Positions 33,236 through 42,475 of a DNA stretch of 64,000 nucleotides are shown one piece after another. The number at the start of each line of letters is the position of its first letter. Position 1 is the stretch's first letter. Made by a program: the position numbers and the translations under genes. This DNA comes from Thalassomonas actiniarum (GTDB lineage Bacteria; Pseudomonadota; Gammaproteobacteria; Enterobacterales; Alteromonadaceae): contig NZ_CP059735.1 in assembly GCF_000948975.2 (NCBI RefSeq), positions 2,418,001 through 2,482,000 on the forward strand. The letters are read 5' to 3'. The notes under the pieces are model-generated. The model was not told where the DNA came from, did no database searches, and saw only the letters and a list, made by a program, of their open reading frames with translations.

Positions 33236-35602
33236 CTAAGGAGCCGGTGCCTGCAGCGCACATCTGTCATAGCTGCAACGGGCCTGTAGTGCGCGGACAT
33301 CGGTGACATCGAACTGTCCGTCGCGGTTGGCATCAAACTGGGCAGGGATATCCTGCCCCTGCTGTATCGCCGTCATCAAGCTGCGGATATCGGCCATATC
33401 GATATCGCCGTCCAGATCCCAGTCACCGGATAAGTGGATATTCAGGGTGAGGGATTCGGTGGCGCTGTTACCCCGGTTGTCGGTAACCATCAGGGATACG
33501 GTATAAGTGCCGGTCTCGCTATAGCTATGCTGTGGAGATGCCAGCTCGCTTACTTCACCGTCGCCGAACTGCCAGAAATACTCCAGGATATCACCGTCGG
33601 TATCGTATGAGTTTTCACCGTTGAAGCTGATGGCATTGTCTACCAGGTTTGCGCCCTGATATTCTATTTTGGCATAGGGTAATAAATCGGTGGAGCCAGA
33701 GGTTTGATAATATACCTGCAGGGTATTCTGGCTGTAGCTGCTGGCGGTATCTATCTGCACATAAAAACTGCCGCCGCTGTCAAACTCGCAATATTCGACG
33801 CCGTATTTTGCCGCCTGAGGCCGGCAGTGGGCATCCTGGCGGTTAATTGCGTTATCTGACACGGCAGTTGTTGAAGCAAAAGGAATATTCTGACTGACAT
33901 AGAGGTCCGGGTTGCCCCTTAATACGTCATTGATCACTATGACGACCTGCTCGGCATCTTCGGGGATGTTAAAGCGATAATTTTTTACCGGATCGCCCGC
34001 TTGTGCCGCCAGTTCTTTTTCATTATGTAAAAATACCCGGCTGCAGCCGTCGCATAAGGTGGCATCGTCAAGGCTGAATACCCTCAGCTGCGCCGAGGAA
34101 TAACTGCTGTAGGCATGGATTGCGCCATGGTAATCGGGGGCGTTCACCGGTGTTGTTGTCAGGGCGATCTCAGGGGTGCCGCTGGCGTTAAATGAAATAT
34201 AGTCGGCATCCCAGTTGCCATTTTCATCCGCCGTTGGCTCGGATCCCTTTGACAGGTAAAGATCGGGATCCTGGCTGTAGCCGTCCAGGTAAAATGCCAG
34301 CGCCTGGGTACCTTCGGGCACTGTAAGCTCAAAGCGGCTGATGCCGTCTTGTTCGGCGCTAAGATCTGTCTGCTGGAAAATAACGGTTTTACCTTGCGGG
34401 TCAAATGCCTGGTCTGCGCCTGTGCCATCCCACACCGGCTGTTCGCTGCTGGTATATTGTGCTAAACCGGTGGCAATCAAGTTGCTGTTTGACCAGATAC
34501 TCCTGCGCGCATCGCCATGTAAAGCCGCCTTCATCCGGGAGATTTGCCCGGCGGTAAACATGGCATAGTTGTCGGAATAATGCATAAAGTTTTCGGTATT
34601 GGTGGCCTGGCCGATACAGTTGGCTTCGTTATCGCGTAAGTAGGAATTTTCCATTTGCGGGGTATCACAGCTGCGGTCACCGCTTAAGCGGCAAAAGGCT
34701 TCGCCGTCTATTGAGCAGCTATTGCCGCTGAAGGTATGGATCAGGTTGAGCCAGTGGCCAAACTCATGGGTGAGTACCGAGCGGAAATTTTCATTGGTAT
34801 TGACCCCGAGATAATCGCCGTTATATACCACACGGGCGATACCGGCATCAGACATGGCAACATCCGGGTACCAGGCAACGCCGGAATTGTTAAGGGTACC
34901 GCTACCGTAGAGATCCTGCATGATATAGATGTTGAGGTATTTATAATTATCCCAGGCGTCATTCGCCACCTGGCTGTTGACCCGGGTGCCGCCGTAACCG
35001 GTTTGCTCGTGATCATAACGGACAATACCGTTACTGGGCTCGCCGTCGGGGGTTTTTGCCGCGAGCACAAATTCTATATTGAGGTTATCGCGGATGGACT
35101 GAAAATGCTCATGGATAGGTCCGTCCTGGGTGTTTAGCCCCTGAAAGTCGGCATTGGTTAGATTTAAGGCCTCGATAATTTTTTCATCGGTTAAACAGTA
35201 GCCAGCGGCATCGTCGCAGTTGTATCTCTGGCCATAAACATGCACAACCACGGGAATATAATAGCGATCTTTGAGGCCTTCACCGCGGGCGATAATATCA
35301 TTTTCTGCTGCTTGGTTAAGGGCTTGTTTGGCGGTGAGCGGGCTTTTTAAACCATCAGCAAGTTTGCGCGCCTGGCGGTTTGCCTTGAGTTCTTGTGTCA
35401 GTGTGTCAAGCAGCTCAGGCCAGTCCTGGCCATTGTCGTCGACACCGCAAATATGTCTGCCAGGCTGATCATCAGCCTGCCTGAGGAAATCCGGGCCAGG
35501 TGTTGATGATAAAGCGCTGAAAGTCGCTTCTGCCGCTAATACGGGTAATGACGGCATGACCAGCATCAGCAGGGAGCTTGATAGCCATTTTTTGTTTTTC
35601 AT
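33236..35602 (-). CDS. secreted M43 metalloprotease with PPC-like, PKD and dockerin-like modules
   Basis: 788 residues, signal peptide to about residue 23. Pappalysin-like M43 catalytic domain (about 95-370) with zinc motif H279-E-F-G-H283-W-L-N-L-I-H289; the residue before the third ligand region is Asn where most relatives have Gly. Then two pre-peptidase C-terminal-like domains (about 390-510 and 520-640), a PKD domain (about 645-722: DGDILEYFWQFGDGE ... GTYTVSLMVTDNRG) and two calcium-loop repeats DLDGDIDMADI and DANRDGQFDVTDV (about 728-778) of dockerin type. It should be exported and degrade extracellular protein; the dockerin may dock it on the cohesin protein next door. Confidence 0.88.
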   Translation of the reverse strand: MKNKKWLSSSLLMLVMPSLPVLAAEATFSALSSTPGPDFLRQADDQPGRHICGVDDNGQDWPELLDTLTQELKANRQARKLADGLKSPLTAKQALNQAAENDIIARGEGLKDRYYIPVVVHVYGQRYNCDDAAGYCLTDEKIIEALNLTNADFQGLNTQDGPIHEHFQSIRDNLNIEFVLAAKTPDGEPSNGIVRYDHEQTGYGGTRVNSQVANDAWDNYKYLNIYIMQDLYGSGTLNNSGVAWYPDVAMSDAGIARVVYNGDYLGVNTNENFRSVLTHEFGHWLNLIHTFSGNSCSIDGEAFCRLSGDRSCDTPQMENSYLRDNEANCIGQATNTENFMHYSDNYAMFTAGQISRMKAALHGDARRSIWSNSNLIATGLAQYTSSEQPVWDGTGADQAFDPQGKTVIFQQTDLSAEQDGISRFELTVPEGTQALAFYLDGYSQDPDLYLSKGSEPTADENGNWDADYISFNASGTPEIALTTTPVNAPDYHGAIHAYSSYSSAQLRVFSLDDATLCDGCSRVFLHNEKELAAQAGDPVKNYRFNIPEDAEQVVIVINDVLRGNPDLYVSQNIPFASTTAVSDNAINRQDAHCRPQAAKYGVEYCEFDSGGSFYVQIDTASSYSQNTLQVYYQTSGSTDLLPYAKIEYQGANLVDNAISFNGENSYDTDGDILEYFWQFGDGEVSELASPQHSYSETGTYTVSLMVTDNRGNSATESLTLNIHLSGDWDLDGDIDMADIRSLMTAIQQGQDIPAQFDANRDGQFDVTDVRALQARCSYDRCALQAPAP

Positions 35603-35761
35603 TTTTTAATCGTCCTTCTTTGTTATTGCTGTTGTAAGGTTTTTAAAAAGCGCTGTCGCCATACCAGTGAGCTGCCTCTTATTGGCTAAATGTGCCGGCT
35701 TTTCTTGGGCAAAATAATTATCAAGTCATAAAAATAAGTCAAATCATGAGGTTATATTGTA

Positions 35762-35822
35762 AGCTTTCATCAGCAAGCCTTAGCTAATATCGGTTAATAT
35801 CAGCTAATATCAGCTTTCATCA
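35762..35822. repeat. short tandem repeats in a long intergenic region
   Basis: Three tandem 10-bp units of the type GYTAATATCR (35783-35812), flanked on both sides by the direct repeat AGCTTTCATCA (35762-35772, 35812-35822). Ten-bp periodicity places the units on one face of the helix, which would suit cooperative protein binding. The region 35603-36116 (514 bp) has no supported gene. Confidence 0.5.
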
Positions 35823-36013
35823 TTAGTTTGCCTGTGGCGAAGTGGGTTATCTTAGCCGGGTGCATTAACCTGGCTGGTGTGAACTTTGCCCCTGGATGCG
35901 AAGGCATGCATTGCTGCCGGGTTAATGGACAATATGTGTTTAGCTAAAAATGTTTTTTTAGCATCTCTTTTCCTACTTTGGTTAGTTGATTTTTGAGTCT
36001 TCTGCTCATTTTG

Positions 36014-36038
36014 GCCGCTCTTTTGAGCGGCTTTTTTT
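36014..36038 (+). terminator. intrinsic terminator without an obvious gene
   Basis: GCCGCTC (36014-36020) TTTT GAGCGGC (36025-36031) followed by seven T. It reads on the plus strand but no plus-strand gene precedes it within 400 bp (the protease and its promoter read away). It may end a small RNA transcribed from about 35830-36010. Confidence 0.75.
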
Positions 36039-36116
36039 ATGGGCAACTTGCGTTGAAATTTTATACGGTATACAGTATGCAATATGAAAAATAATAAATA
36101 ATAACGATTAAAAAAT

Positions 36117-37007
36117 ATGGACGCTGTTTTACCCGATTTATTTTTATTTGATGACTGGCGCATAGACTGTGTGCAGAACTTGGCATGGCTTGGAAAACGT
36201 CGGGTGAATGTTGAACCTAAGGCGATGATGGTGCTGCAATACCTTGCCGCCCGCCCGGGCATAGTCGTGACCCGGGAAGAGTTATTTAACCAGTTTTGGC
36301 CAAACCAGGTGGTCACCCAGGATGCCCTTAACCGGGTAATGTCGACTTTGCGCCGTGCCTTTAACGATAACGCCTGTCATCCCAAATATATCGCTACCGT
36401 CAGAAAAGTCGGTTATAAACTGGTGGCGCCGGTGATCATTTTGGAAAATCCGCGTACTAAGGCGTTGTTTGAACTCCATGGCGGGCAGCAGTCTTTATCC
36501 GGGCAGATGCTTGCCGGTACTGATGCTTTTACCCTTAAAGGCAGAGAATATATGCAGGTGAAATCGCTTTCTGGCCGCTACTTATATCTGGTTTGTTTTT
36601 TCGTGTTATCCCTGATGATATTGTTGGGCTGGTACACCCTGGGAAGTTTTCCCCGGGGGGCAGGTGTCCCGGTAACGGCTTTTAGCGTTAAGGGAGGCTG
36701 GTCTGAAGCGACCGGATATCCACCAGCGGTCAACGCTTTTCGTGATTTTGAGCAACACTTGGCGCCACTTGATAATCCGGTGCCGGGTTTATGGGGGCAA
36801 GAGGCTTCCGGTTATATCCGGGAAAATGACCCCGGTTTGACTTCTTCTGTTTTTTCAAGCGGGAACAGCGCCATAGCGGTTAATATGCAAGTACAGACAA
36901 GTGGCCAAGCTTCGCCCGGTCTGGCGTTTGATATAGGAAGCATTTATCAGCGCCTGCTTCGATACCATGCCTGCGAAGGGGCGGCATTGATCAGGCATGG
37001 GGTTTAA
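36117..37007 (+). CDS. ToxR/CadC-like membrane-bound winged-helix regulator
   Basis: 296 residues. N-terminal OmpR-type winged helix (about 8-105: FDDWRIDCVQNLAWLGKRRVNVEPKAMMVLQYLAARPGIVVTREEL, then RVMSTLRRAFND and TVRKVGYKL), one membrane helix (about 157-177, LYLVCFFVLSLMILLGWYTL) and a short periplasmic domain of about 115 residues with no recognised fold. Such proteins bind DNA directly from the membrane in response to periplasmic cues. No good ribosome site is visible. Its 3' end overlaps the convergent lipoprotein gene by 17 bp. Confidence 0.85.
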   Translation: MDAVLPDLFLFDDWRIDCVQNLAWLGKRRVNVEPKAMMVLQYLAARPGIVVTREELFNQFWPNQVVTQDALNRVMSTLRRAFNDNACHPKYIATVRKVGYKLVAPVIILENPRTKALFELHGGQQSLSGQMLAGTDAFTLKGREYMQVKSLSGRYLYLVCFFVLSLMILLGWYTLGSFPRGAGVPVTAFSVKGGWSEATGYPPAVNAFRDFEQHLAPLDNPVPGLWGQEASGYIRENDPGLTSSVFSSGNSAIAVNMQVQTSGQASPGLAFDIGSIYQRLLRYHACEGAALIRHGV

Positions 37008-37563
37008 GATGCTGCAACAGGCGGGTGACTGCGCCGTTAATACGCTCCAGGCGCAGTGCTCTGGGCAGGCTGGGATCGACAAACATTTGCACCGAACCGC
37101 GCCAGGCGGCTTTTTTCCGGTTAACATCAACGATTGCCACCAGCAGTGTGCCTTGCTGATAGTGCTCTTTTTCTGCCAGGCCCGGGAATAATTTAAATAA
37201 CTCTAGAATTTTTTGATTGGCGGGGTTATTACCCAGCATGGCAACTGCCACCAACTGATACCGGGAAGTCGGCGGCTGCTCCATCAGATTAAAGCCTTTG
37301 TTAACTAAGGTGTCTGAAATGCGTTTCTGGATATAGCTGAGCATTTTACCTGCTTCATCACTGGCATGGGTGGCGCTATGCAGCGCCAGGTTTGAATACC
37401 AGGTTAACGGTGTGCTGCGCTTTATGGTTAACTGGGGGTTGCTCATGGTCAGCACCTGGCGCTTGGATAAATCCGTGTCGCCATAACGGCTGCTGCAAGC
37501 TGTGGTTAAGAGGATAAACAGGCTCAGCAAGAGTATTATTATCGGATGTTTTTTGCGATACAT
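36991..37563 (-). CDS. DUF4136-type lipoprotein
   Basis: 190 residues from ATG 37563 (AGGAAG 5 nt upstream); the longer frame from 37593 lacks a site. N-terminal signal with a lipobox-like LTTAC, Cys at about residue 23. The mature domain resembles DUF4136 lipoproteins (YSNLALHSATHASDEAGKMLSYIQKRISDTLVNKGFNL, then GTLLVAIVDVNRKKAAWRGSV). Function unknown; probably in the periplasmic face of a membrane. Convergent, overlapping ends with the ToxR-like regulator. Confidence 0.75.
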   Translation of the reverse strand: MYRKKHPIIILLLSLFILLTTACSSRYGDTDLSKRQVLTMSNPQLTIKRSTPLTWYSNLALHSATHASDEAGKMLSYIQKRISDTLVNKGFNLMEQPPTSRYQLVAVAMLGNNPANQKILELFKLFPGLAEKEHYQQGTLLVAIVDVNRKKAAWRGSVQMFVDPSLPRALRLERINGAVTRLLQHLKPHA

Positions 37564-37617
37564 AGTGCTTCCTATTGTCACAGTTTTGACCAAGTGACTA
37601 TAAGAATAGATGGAAAA

Positions 37618-38256
37618 TCAATTATTTCCTTTAATTTGGCTCTTGATTTCCGTGTCGCTACTTTTGATGAACCAGCAATAAAGGCCAAAAATGAACCCTG
37701 AGATTGTCCCCCATAAATGGGCATCGATGGCGACATTGGCATCGATCAAATTGATAACATCCTCACTGGCACCATAAAGCTGTTCATGGGCGACTTTTAA
37801 ACAAACTCCGAGCAATAGCAGGTAACCGGTTTTATCCTGATGTTTAATGTCCATCAAGGCGCCCCAGATAAAAACACCGTGCAACACCCCGGATAAACCG
37901 ACATATTGCCTTAATTCGGGGGCAAAGTAATAAATGCCGATGCTGGTGCCCAAAGCCGAGAGCAAAAATAATATCAGGTAGGAGCTAAAGCGGTAATAGC
38001 GACCATGTAAGCCAAATAACAAGGCGATGGCCCCGAGGTTGAGCAATAAATGATAACCATTGGTATGGAAAAAGTGGCCGCTGAGCAGACGCCATAGCTC
38101 GCCCTGGCTGATGGCGCTTCTATGGTAAACCAGTGTTTCACTTAAAGTGCCGTTAACAAAAATATCGAGAAAATAAGCGATGACGGCTAATAACGCCACT
38201 ATCACAGGCAGTAATAAGCTTTGTTTAAAATTGGCAAAGAAAGAGAGCTTTAGCAT
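37618..38256 (-). CDS. rrtA: rhombosortase
   Basis: 212 residues, six membrane helices, rhomboid-protease fold of the rhombosortase group. The catalytic serine lies in YVGLSGVLHG, the family signature, and the catalytic His in the DAHLWGTISGF helix; the N-terminal WRLLSGHFFHTNGYHLLLNL block is also conserved. RrtA removes the GlyGly-CTERM tail from exported proteins, often proteases and nucleases, before lipid attachment at the surface. No GlyGly-CTERM tail is found on any protein in this window, so its substrates lie elsewhere. Confidence 0.9.
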   Translation of the reverse strand: MLKLSFFANFKQSLLLPVIVALLAVIAYFLDIFVNGTLSETLVYHRSAISQGELWRLLSGHFFHTNGYHLLLNLGAIALLFGLHGRYYRFSSYLILFLLSALGTSIGIYYFAPELRQYVGLSGVLHGVFIWGALMDIKHQDKTGYLLLLGVCLKVAHEQLYGASEDVINLIDANVAIDAHLWGTISGFIFGLYCWFIKSSDTEIKSQIKGNN

Positions 38257-38431
38257 CGAAAAAATTGGGATAAATTCATGATGCTAGGATGATAACAAAT
38301 GTCTTAACAAATGTCCGAACCAGGCTCTTTCGCGTGTTTGGATGCATGAAATGCGCAAGCCCACTTATCAAGGCGGCAATTAAGGCGTAAAATACCCGGC
38401 TTTATCGTCTTAAATTTTATTAGCGTTAACT

Positions 38432-39067
38432 ATGTCCCGTCAATATTGCTGCCAGTGTCAGCGTCCCGAAAAAGCCTGTATTTGTCATTTGATGACAGAC
38501 GTGGATAATGTGCCTCATGTGGTGGTGCTCCAGCATCCAAGCGAAGTTGGCCAGACCAAGGGCACTTTGCCTTTACTTGCCGGTTCGCTGAAATCCTGTA
38601 CCGTACTGGTGGGGGAAGACTTTTCTGAGCATGAAGGGTTAAATGAGCTGCTTGAGCGTTACCGGGATAATATCTATTTGCTTTATCCCAGTGAAGATGC
38701 GCTTGAATTGGGCAGCGGGGAATGCCCTGCGCGCCAGACAGCCCCGGGTCAACGCTGTATTATCTTACTCGACGGTACCTGGAAAAAAGCCTACCGCATG
38801 TATATGCTGTCAAACGTGCTGCACCAGATCCCCCATCTTTGCCTGCCCGGCGATTTGACCGGGCGTTACCAGATCCGAAAAACGGCGAAAAAAAATGCCT
38901 TATCTACCCTGGAAGCTTGCTGTTATGCTTTAGGCATAATGGAGCAAAAACCACAAAAATACCGGGATTTACTCGAACAGTTTGTGAAATTTAACCAGTT
39001 TCAGTTATCCTTTCATCCCGGCAGGACTGAACCTGGTACATCCGCCAGACAACAAGAACATGAATAG
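38432..39067 (+). CDS. tapT: DTW-domain tRNA-uridine aminocarboxypropyltransferase
   Basis: 211 residues. N-terminal zinc-binding cysteines (CCQCQRPEKACICH) and the DxTW motif (LLDGTWKKA, about residue 113) of the TapT/YfiP family, which adds the acp group to uridine 47 of tRNA using S-adenosylmethionine. Also seen: QHPSEVGQTKGT and a YQIRKTAKKNALSTLEA block. Next gene, ggt, starts 26 nt downstream with its own ribosome site. Confidence 0.88.
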   Translation: MSRQYCCQCQRPEKACICHLMTDVDNVPHVVVLQHPSEVGQTKGTLPLLAGSLKSCTVLVGEDFSEHEGLNELLERYRDNIYLLYPSEDALELGSGECPARQTAPGQRCIILLDGTWKKAYRMYMLSNVLHQIPHLCLPGDLTGRYQIRKTAKKNALSTLEACCYALGIMEQKPQKYRDLLEQFVKFNQFQLSFHPGRTEPGTSARQQEHE

Positions 39068-39092
39068 CCCCGGCTATTAACTAAGGAAAACT

Positions 39093-40850
39093 ATGTCCAG
39101 AATGATCACCGGCCTTTGCCTGAGCACCTTATTATTTGCCGGCACACTAGTAGCCAAAGAAAATACGCCTTTAAAAATTGAAGACCGGGAGCCGGAAGCG
39201 GCCACCGGGCTTATCGCCAAGCAGGCGGTCAGCGCTAAAGACTTTATGGTGGCTGCCGCTAATCCTTATGCCAGTGAAGCGGGTTTTAATATTTTAAAGC
39301 AGGGGGGCAGTGCGGTTGATGCTGCCATCGCGGTCCAGCTGGTATTAACCCTGGTTGAGCCCCAGTCTTCGGGGATCGGCGGCGGTGCCTTTATTTTGCA
39401 TTGGGATAAAAGTAAAGAATTACTTACCACCTTCGACGGCCGGGAAACCGCGCCGGAAAAAGCCAGCCAGGAGATGTTTTTAGACGCTTCGGGTAAACCT
39501 GTGCGTTGGATAGATGCCGTCGTCGGCGGCCGCTCTGTCGGGGTGCCCGGGGTGTTAAAAGCGTTTAAAAAGGCCCATCAGCAATACGGTAAATTGCCCT
39601 GGGAAGCGCTGTTTAGTGATGCCATCAAGCTGGCTGAAGAGGGTTTTGTTGTCTCGCCGCGCCTGGAAAAGCTGGTGACCATGCAATATAACCCGGGGAT
39701 CAGTAAACTGCCTGAGATCAGCCGGTATTTTTTCCCGAATAACCAGCCGGTAAAAGCGGGTACGTTATTAAAAAATCCTAAACTGGCGGCGGTCTATCGC
39801 AGCCTGGCCAAAGACGGGATCATACCTTTCTATCAGGGCTGGATAGCCAAGAAAATAGTTGATGCGGTACAAAAATCTCCTATTGCCCCGGGACGGCTAA
39901 GCCTTTCGGATATGAAAAACTATCAGGCAAAACAATTGCCTGCGGTGTGCGGGCCTTACCATAGCTATAAGGTGTGCGGCATGGGGCCGCCAAGTTCCGG
40001 CGGTATTAGTGTGGTGCAGATTTTAGGGCAACTGGAGTCCTTTAATCTCAGCCAATATCAGCCGGGAGGTTTAGAGGCGGTGCATTTGTTTACCCAAAGC
40101 TCACGCCTGGCCTTTGCCGACCGGGATCGCTTCCTTGCCGACAGCGCTTTTGTCGATGTACCGGTTGAGGGCCTGATCGACCGCCGCTACCTGGCGAGCC
40201 GGGCCAAGCTGATCAAAGCCGGGCAGGACATGGGTAAGGCGCTGCCGGGAGATCCGGTTGGCGCTTTGGCACTGGCGGATGATCAGGCGATAGAACGTCC
40301 CTCTACCAGTCATGTTTCTATTGTTGATAAAGACGGCAACAGTATTTCCATGACCACGAGTGTGGAAATGGCTTTTGGCTCGGCGGTGATGGTGGAAGGT
40401 TTTATCTTAAATAACCAGCTTACCGATTTCTCGCTGGCGCCGAAAGTGAATGGCCAATGGGTGGCAAACCGTCTCGAGCCGTTTAAGCGTCCCCGCAGCT
40501 CTATGGCGCCTATGATGGTGTTCAATAGCGACGGCTCGCTAAAACTTGTGGTCGGCTCCCCCGGCGGTAGCCGTATCATTAATTATGTCGCCCAAACCAT
40601 CTTAGGGGTTTTGGACTGGCAGCTTAACCCGCAGCAGGCGATTAACCTGCCGCATGTAACCAACCGCAATAGGGTAACCACACTGGAGAAAGGTACATCG
40701 ATTGCCCAGTTAAAACCGGCACTGGAAGCCAAAGGACACCAGGTGAGTGTGCGGGATCTCAACAGCGGTATTCATGCCATTGAAGTGAAAAAAACAGGCT
40801 TGCTTGGCGGCGCTGATCCGCGCAGGGAAGGGAAAGTGCTGGGCCAGTAA
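39093..40850 (+). CDS. ggt: gamma-glutamyltransferase
   Basis: 585 residues, signal peptide to about residue 22. N-terminal nucleophile hydrolase: self-processing at Thr405 (in ERPSTSHVSIVD) gives the large and small subunits; PSSGGISVVQILG, SFAM-like SRLAFADRD and SPGGSRIINYVAQTILGVLDW blocks are typical. It cleaves gamma-glutamyl bonds of glutathione in the periplasm. Followed by an intrinsic terminator. Confidence 0.95.
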   Translation: MSRMITGLCLSTLLFAGTLVAKENTPLKIEDREPEAATGLIAKQAVSAKDFMVAAANPYASEAGFNILKQGGSAVDAAIAVQLVLTLVEPQSSGIGGGAFILHWDKSKELLTTFDGRETAPEKASQEMFLDASGKPVRWIDAVVGGRSVGVPGVLKAFKKAHQQYGKLPWEALFSDAIKLAEEGFVVSPRLEKLVTMQYNPGISKLPEISRYFFPNNQPVKAGTLLKNPKLAAVYRSLAKDGIIPFYQGWIAKKIVDAVQKSPIAPGRLSLSDMKNYQAKQLPAVCGPYHSYKVCGMGPPSSGGISVVQILGQLESFNLSQYQPGGLEAVHLFTQSSRLAFADRDRFLADSAFVDVPVEGLIDRRYLASRAKLIKAGQDMGKALPGDPVGALALADDQAIERPSTSHVSIVDKDGNSISMTTSVEMAFGSAVMVEGFILNNQLTDFSLAPKVNGQWVANRLEPFKRPRSSMAPMMVFNSDGSLKLVVGSPGGSRIINYVAQTILGVLDWQLNPQQAINLPHVTNRNRVTTLEKGTSIAQLKPALEAKGHQVSVRDLNSGIHAIEVKKTGLLGGADPRREGKVLGQ

Positions 40851-40892
40851 CAGGCGCGTTAACAGCTAAAAGCGCAATAATTAATGTTTTGC

Positions 40893-40925
40893 ATAAACCT
40901 CCCTCCGTGGAGGTTTATTTTTTTG
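40893..40925 (+). terminator. intrinsic terminator after ggt
   Basis: ATAAACCTCC (40893-40902) / GGAGGTTTAT (40909-40918), 6-nt loop, followed by a run of T. Confidence 0.9.
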
Positions 40926-40954
40926 GCAAAGGAGAAACTGTATTTCCCTTGCCG

Positions 40955-42256
40955 TTAGCCGTTGGTGGATAACTGCATCACGGTTTCTGAAACATTTTCG
41001 GCCCCGGTATGGATTTCATCCATTACGGTGGAGACTTCAGAGATTTTATTCATGCCCTCATCGGCAATGTTGGCAACATCTTGCATGGCACTGGTGACAT
41101 CATCGGTAAGGTTTCGATTGTCCGTGACCACATTGGCAATTTCGCTGGTGGATTCATTGGTTCTAGAGGCCAGCTGACGTACTTCATCGGCCACCACGGC
41201 AAATCCCCGCCCTTGCTCCCCCGCCCGGGCCGCTTCAATGGCGGCATTAAGCGCCAGTAAATTGGTCTGGTCGGCGATATTTTTTATCGTTAATACGATT
41301 TCCTCTATGCTTTGCGATTGTGAATTGAGCATATTCAACTTGCCTGAGGTCTCCTTCACTTTTTCTGATATGCCCACGGACACTTCCACCGAATCTGCCA
41401 GCAACTCAGAGCCCTGGCGGGCGATTTTAGCGGTTTCTACCGAGGTGGTGTAGGCAATGTTGGCGGCTTCGGAAACGGCTTCGTTTTGGGTGATTTGCCT
41501 GGTGATATCTGTTGCAAATTTAATAACCCTTTCTATTTTGCCGTCGTCGCCGGGAATGGGATTATAGGTGGCTTCGAGCCAGATGGTCTCGCCATGTTTG
41601 TTTTTCCGGGAGAATTGCCCGGATTTAAAACTGCCGCGGGCGAGATCTTCCCAGAAGGTAGGATTTTCCTGATAAAAACAGTCATCGCAGAATATCTTGT
41701 GGTGTTTGCCTTTGATTTCCTCCAGTGAATAGCCGACCGTAGTGAGGAAGTTTTGGTTGGCGTTTAAGATGTTGCCGCAGGCGTCAAATTCTATTGTGGC
41801 CAGTGAGCGATCCAGGGCGGTTAATACGCTTTCCTTGCTCTGGCTTTGAATTTTGCTGTCGGTGACATCGGAAGCAATTTTCATTACCTTGACCGTGGCA
41901 CCATTAACCTTGATGGGAAAATAAGTGGCTTCGAGCCAAAGCATTTTCCCCGCCTTATTTCTGCGTTCAAAAGTACCCTGTATCGGCTGGCCTTCATTTA
42001 AGGCGCGCCAAAACTGCTTATATTCATCCGAGTTGCTGTAACCGGGACAACACATGACGGCATGGTGTTTACCAATTATTTCCTTGAGGCTATAACCGCT
42101 GGCATCGAGAAAATGCTGGTTTGCCGTTAAAATTTCTCCCTGGGTATTAAATTCTATGGTGGCGACATGCTCATTGATTGAGGCTATTATCGCTTGCAGC
42201 GTCTCGACTTCTTGCTTTGTCTGACTAAGTTCTTCTTTTAATTTGCTGTAAAACAT
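40955..42256 (-). CDS. soluble methyl-accepting chemotaxis protein with two PAS domains
   Basis: 433 residues with no membrane segment. N-terminal coiled coil, PAS domain 1 (about 22-135) and PAS domain 2 (about 145-258), which are similar to each other ([35 protein letters not shown]), then an MCP signalling domain with the hairpin tip [40 protein letters not shown] 1 has CCPGYSN and PAS 2 CDDCFYQ at the equivalent site. Two PAS copies suggest a flavin- or heme-based redox sensor; cofactor not shown. The MCP domain is short, ending soon after the tip. Confidence 0.9.
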   Translation of the reverse strand: MFYSKLKEELSQTKQEVETLQAIIASINEHVATIEFNTQGEILTANQHFLDASGYSLKEIIGKHHAVMCCPGYSNSDEYKQFWRALNEGQPIQGTFERRNKAGKMLWLEATYFPIKVNGATVKVMKIASDVTDSKIQSQSKESVLTALDRSLATIEFDACGNILNANQNFLTTVGYSLEEIKGKHHKIFCDDCFYQENPTFWEDLARGSFKSGQFSRKNKHGETIWLEATYNPIPGDDGKIERVIKFATDITRQITQNEAVSEAANIAYTTSVETAKIARQGSELLADSVEVSVGISEKVKETSGKLNMLNSQSQSIEEIVLTIKNIADQTNLLALNAAIEAARAGEQGRGFAVVADEVRQLASRTNESTSEIANVVTDNRNLTDDVTSAMQDVANIADEGMNKISEVSTVMDEIHTGAENVSETVMQLSTNG

Positions 42257-42475
42257 TAAAGACCTCCAGAGAAATACTTGTTATCAGAGTGTTAAATTAA
42301 CCATAACTGGAAGATAAAATATACCCTTAATATGACGAATTAAGGAAAATAATTTACTTTTATCGCGGTTCATTTGCTGCTTAGGAACTTGTTTATACAG
42401 GGAATATTTGATTTTTGGTGGAACACAGATGTTTGTCTGTGTCCGGAGATATAAAAGTGAACAGGGAGATGATGA

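Noticed and set aside
34736-35137. 133-codon plus-strand frame inside the metalloprotease gene
   Set aside because: It is antisense to the M43 catalytic domain; the translation is an Ile/Val-rich mirror of the real codons.
35852-36316. 154-codon minus-strand frame overlapping the start of the ToxR-like gene
   Set aside because: It lies antisense across the winged-helix coding sequence and the orphan terminator, with low-complexity Lys/Gln-rich translation.
37618-38256. Rhombosortase acting on the neighbouring M43 protease
   Set aside because: The protease ends with a dockerin-like module and a Cys-containing tail, not a GlyGly-CTERM segment.
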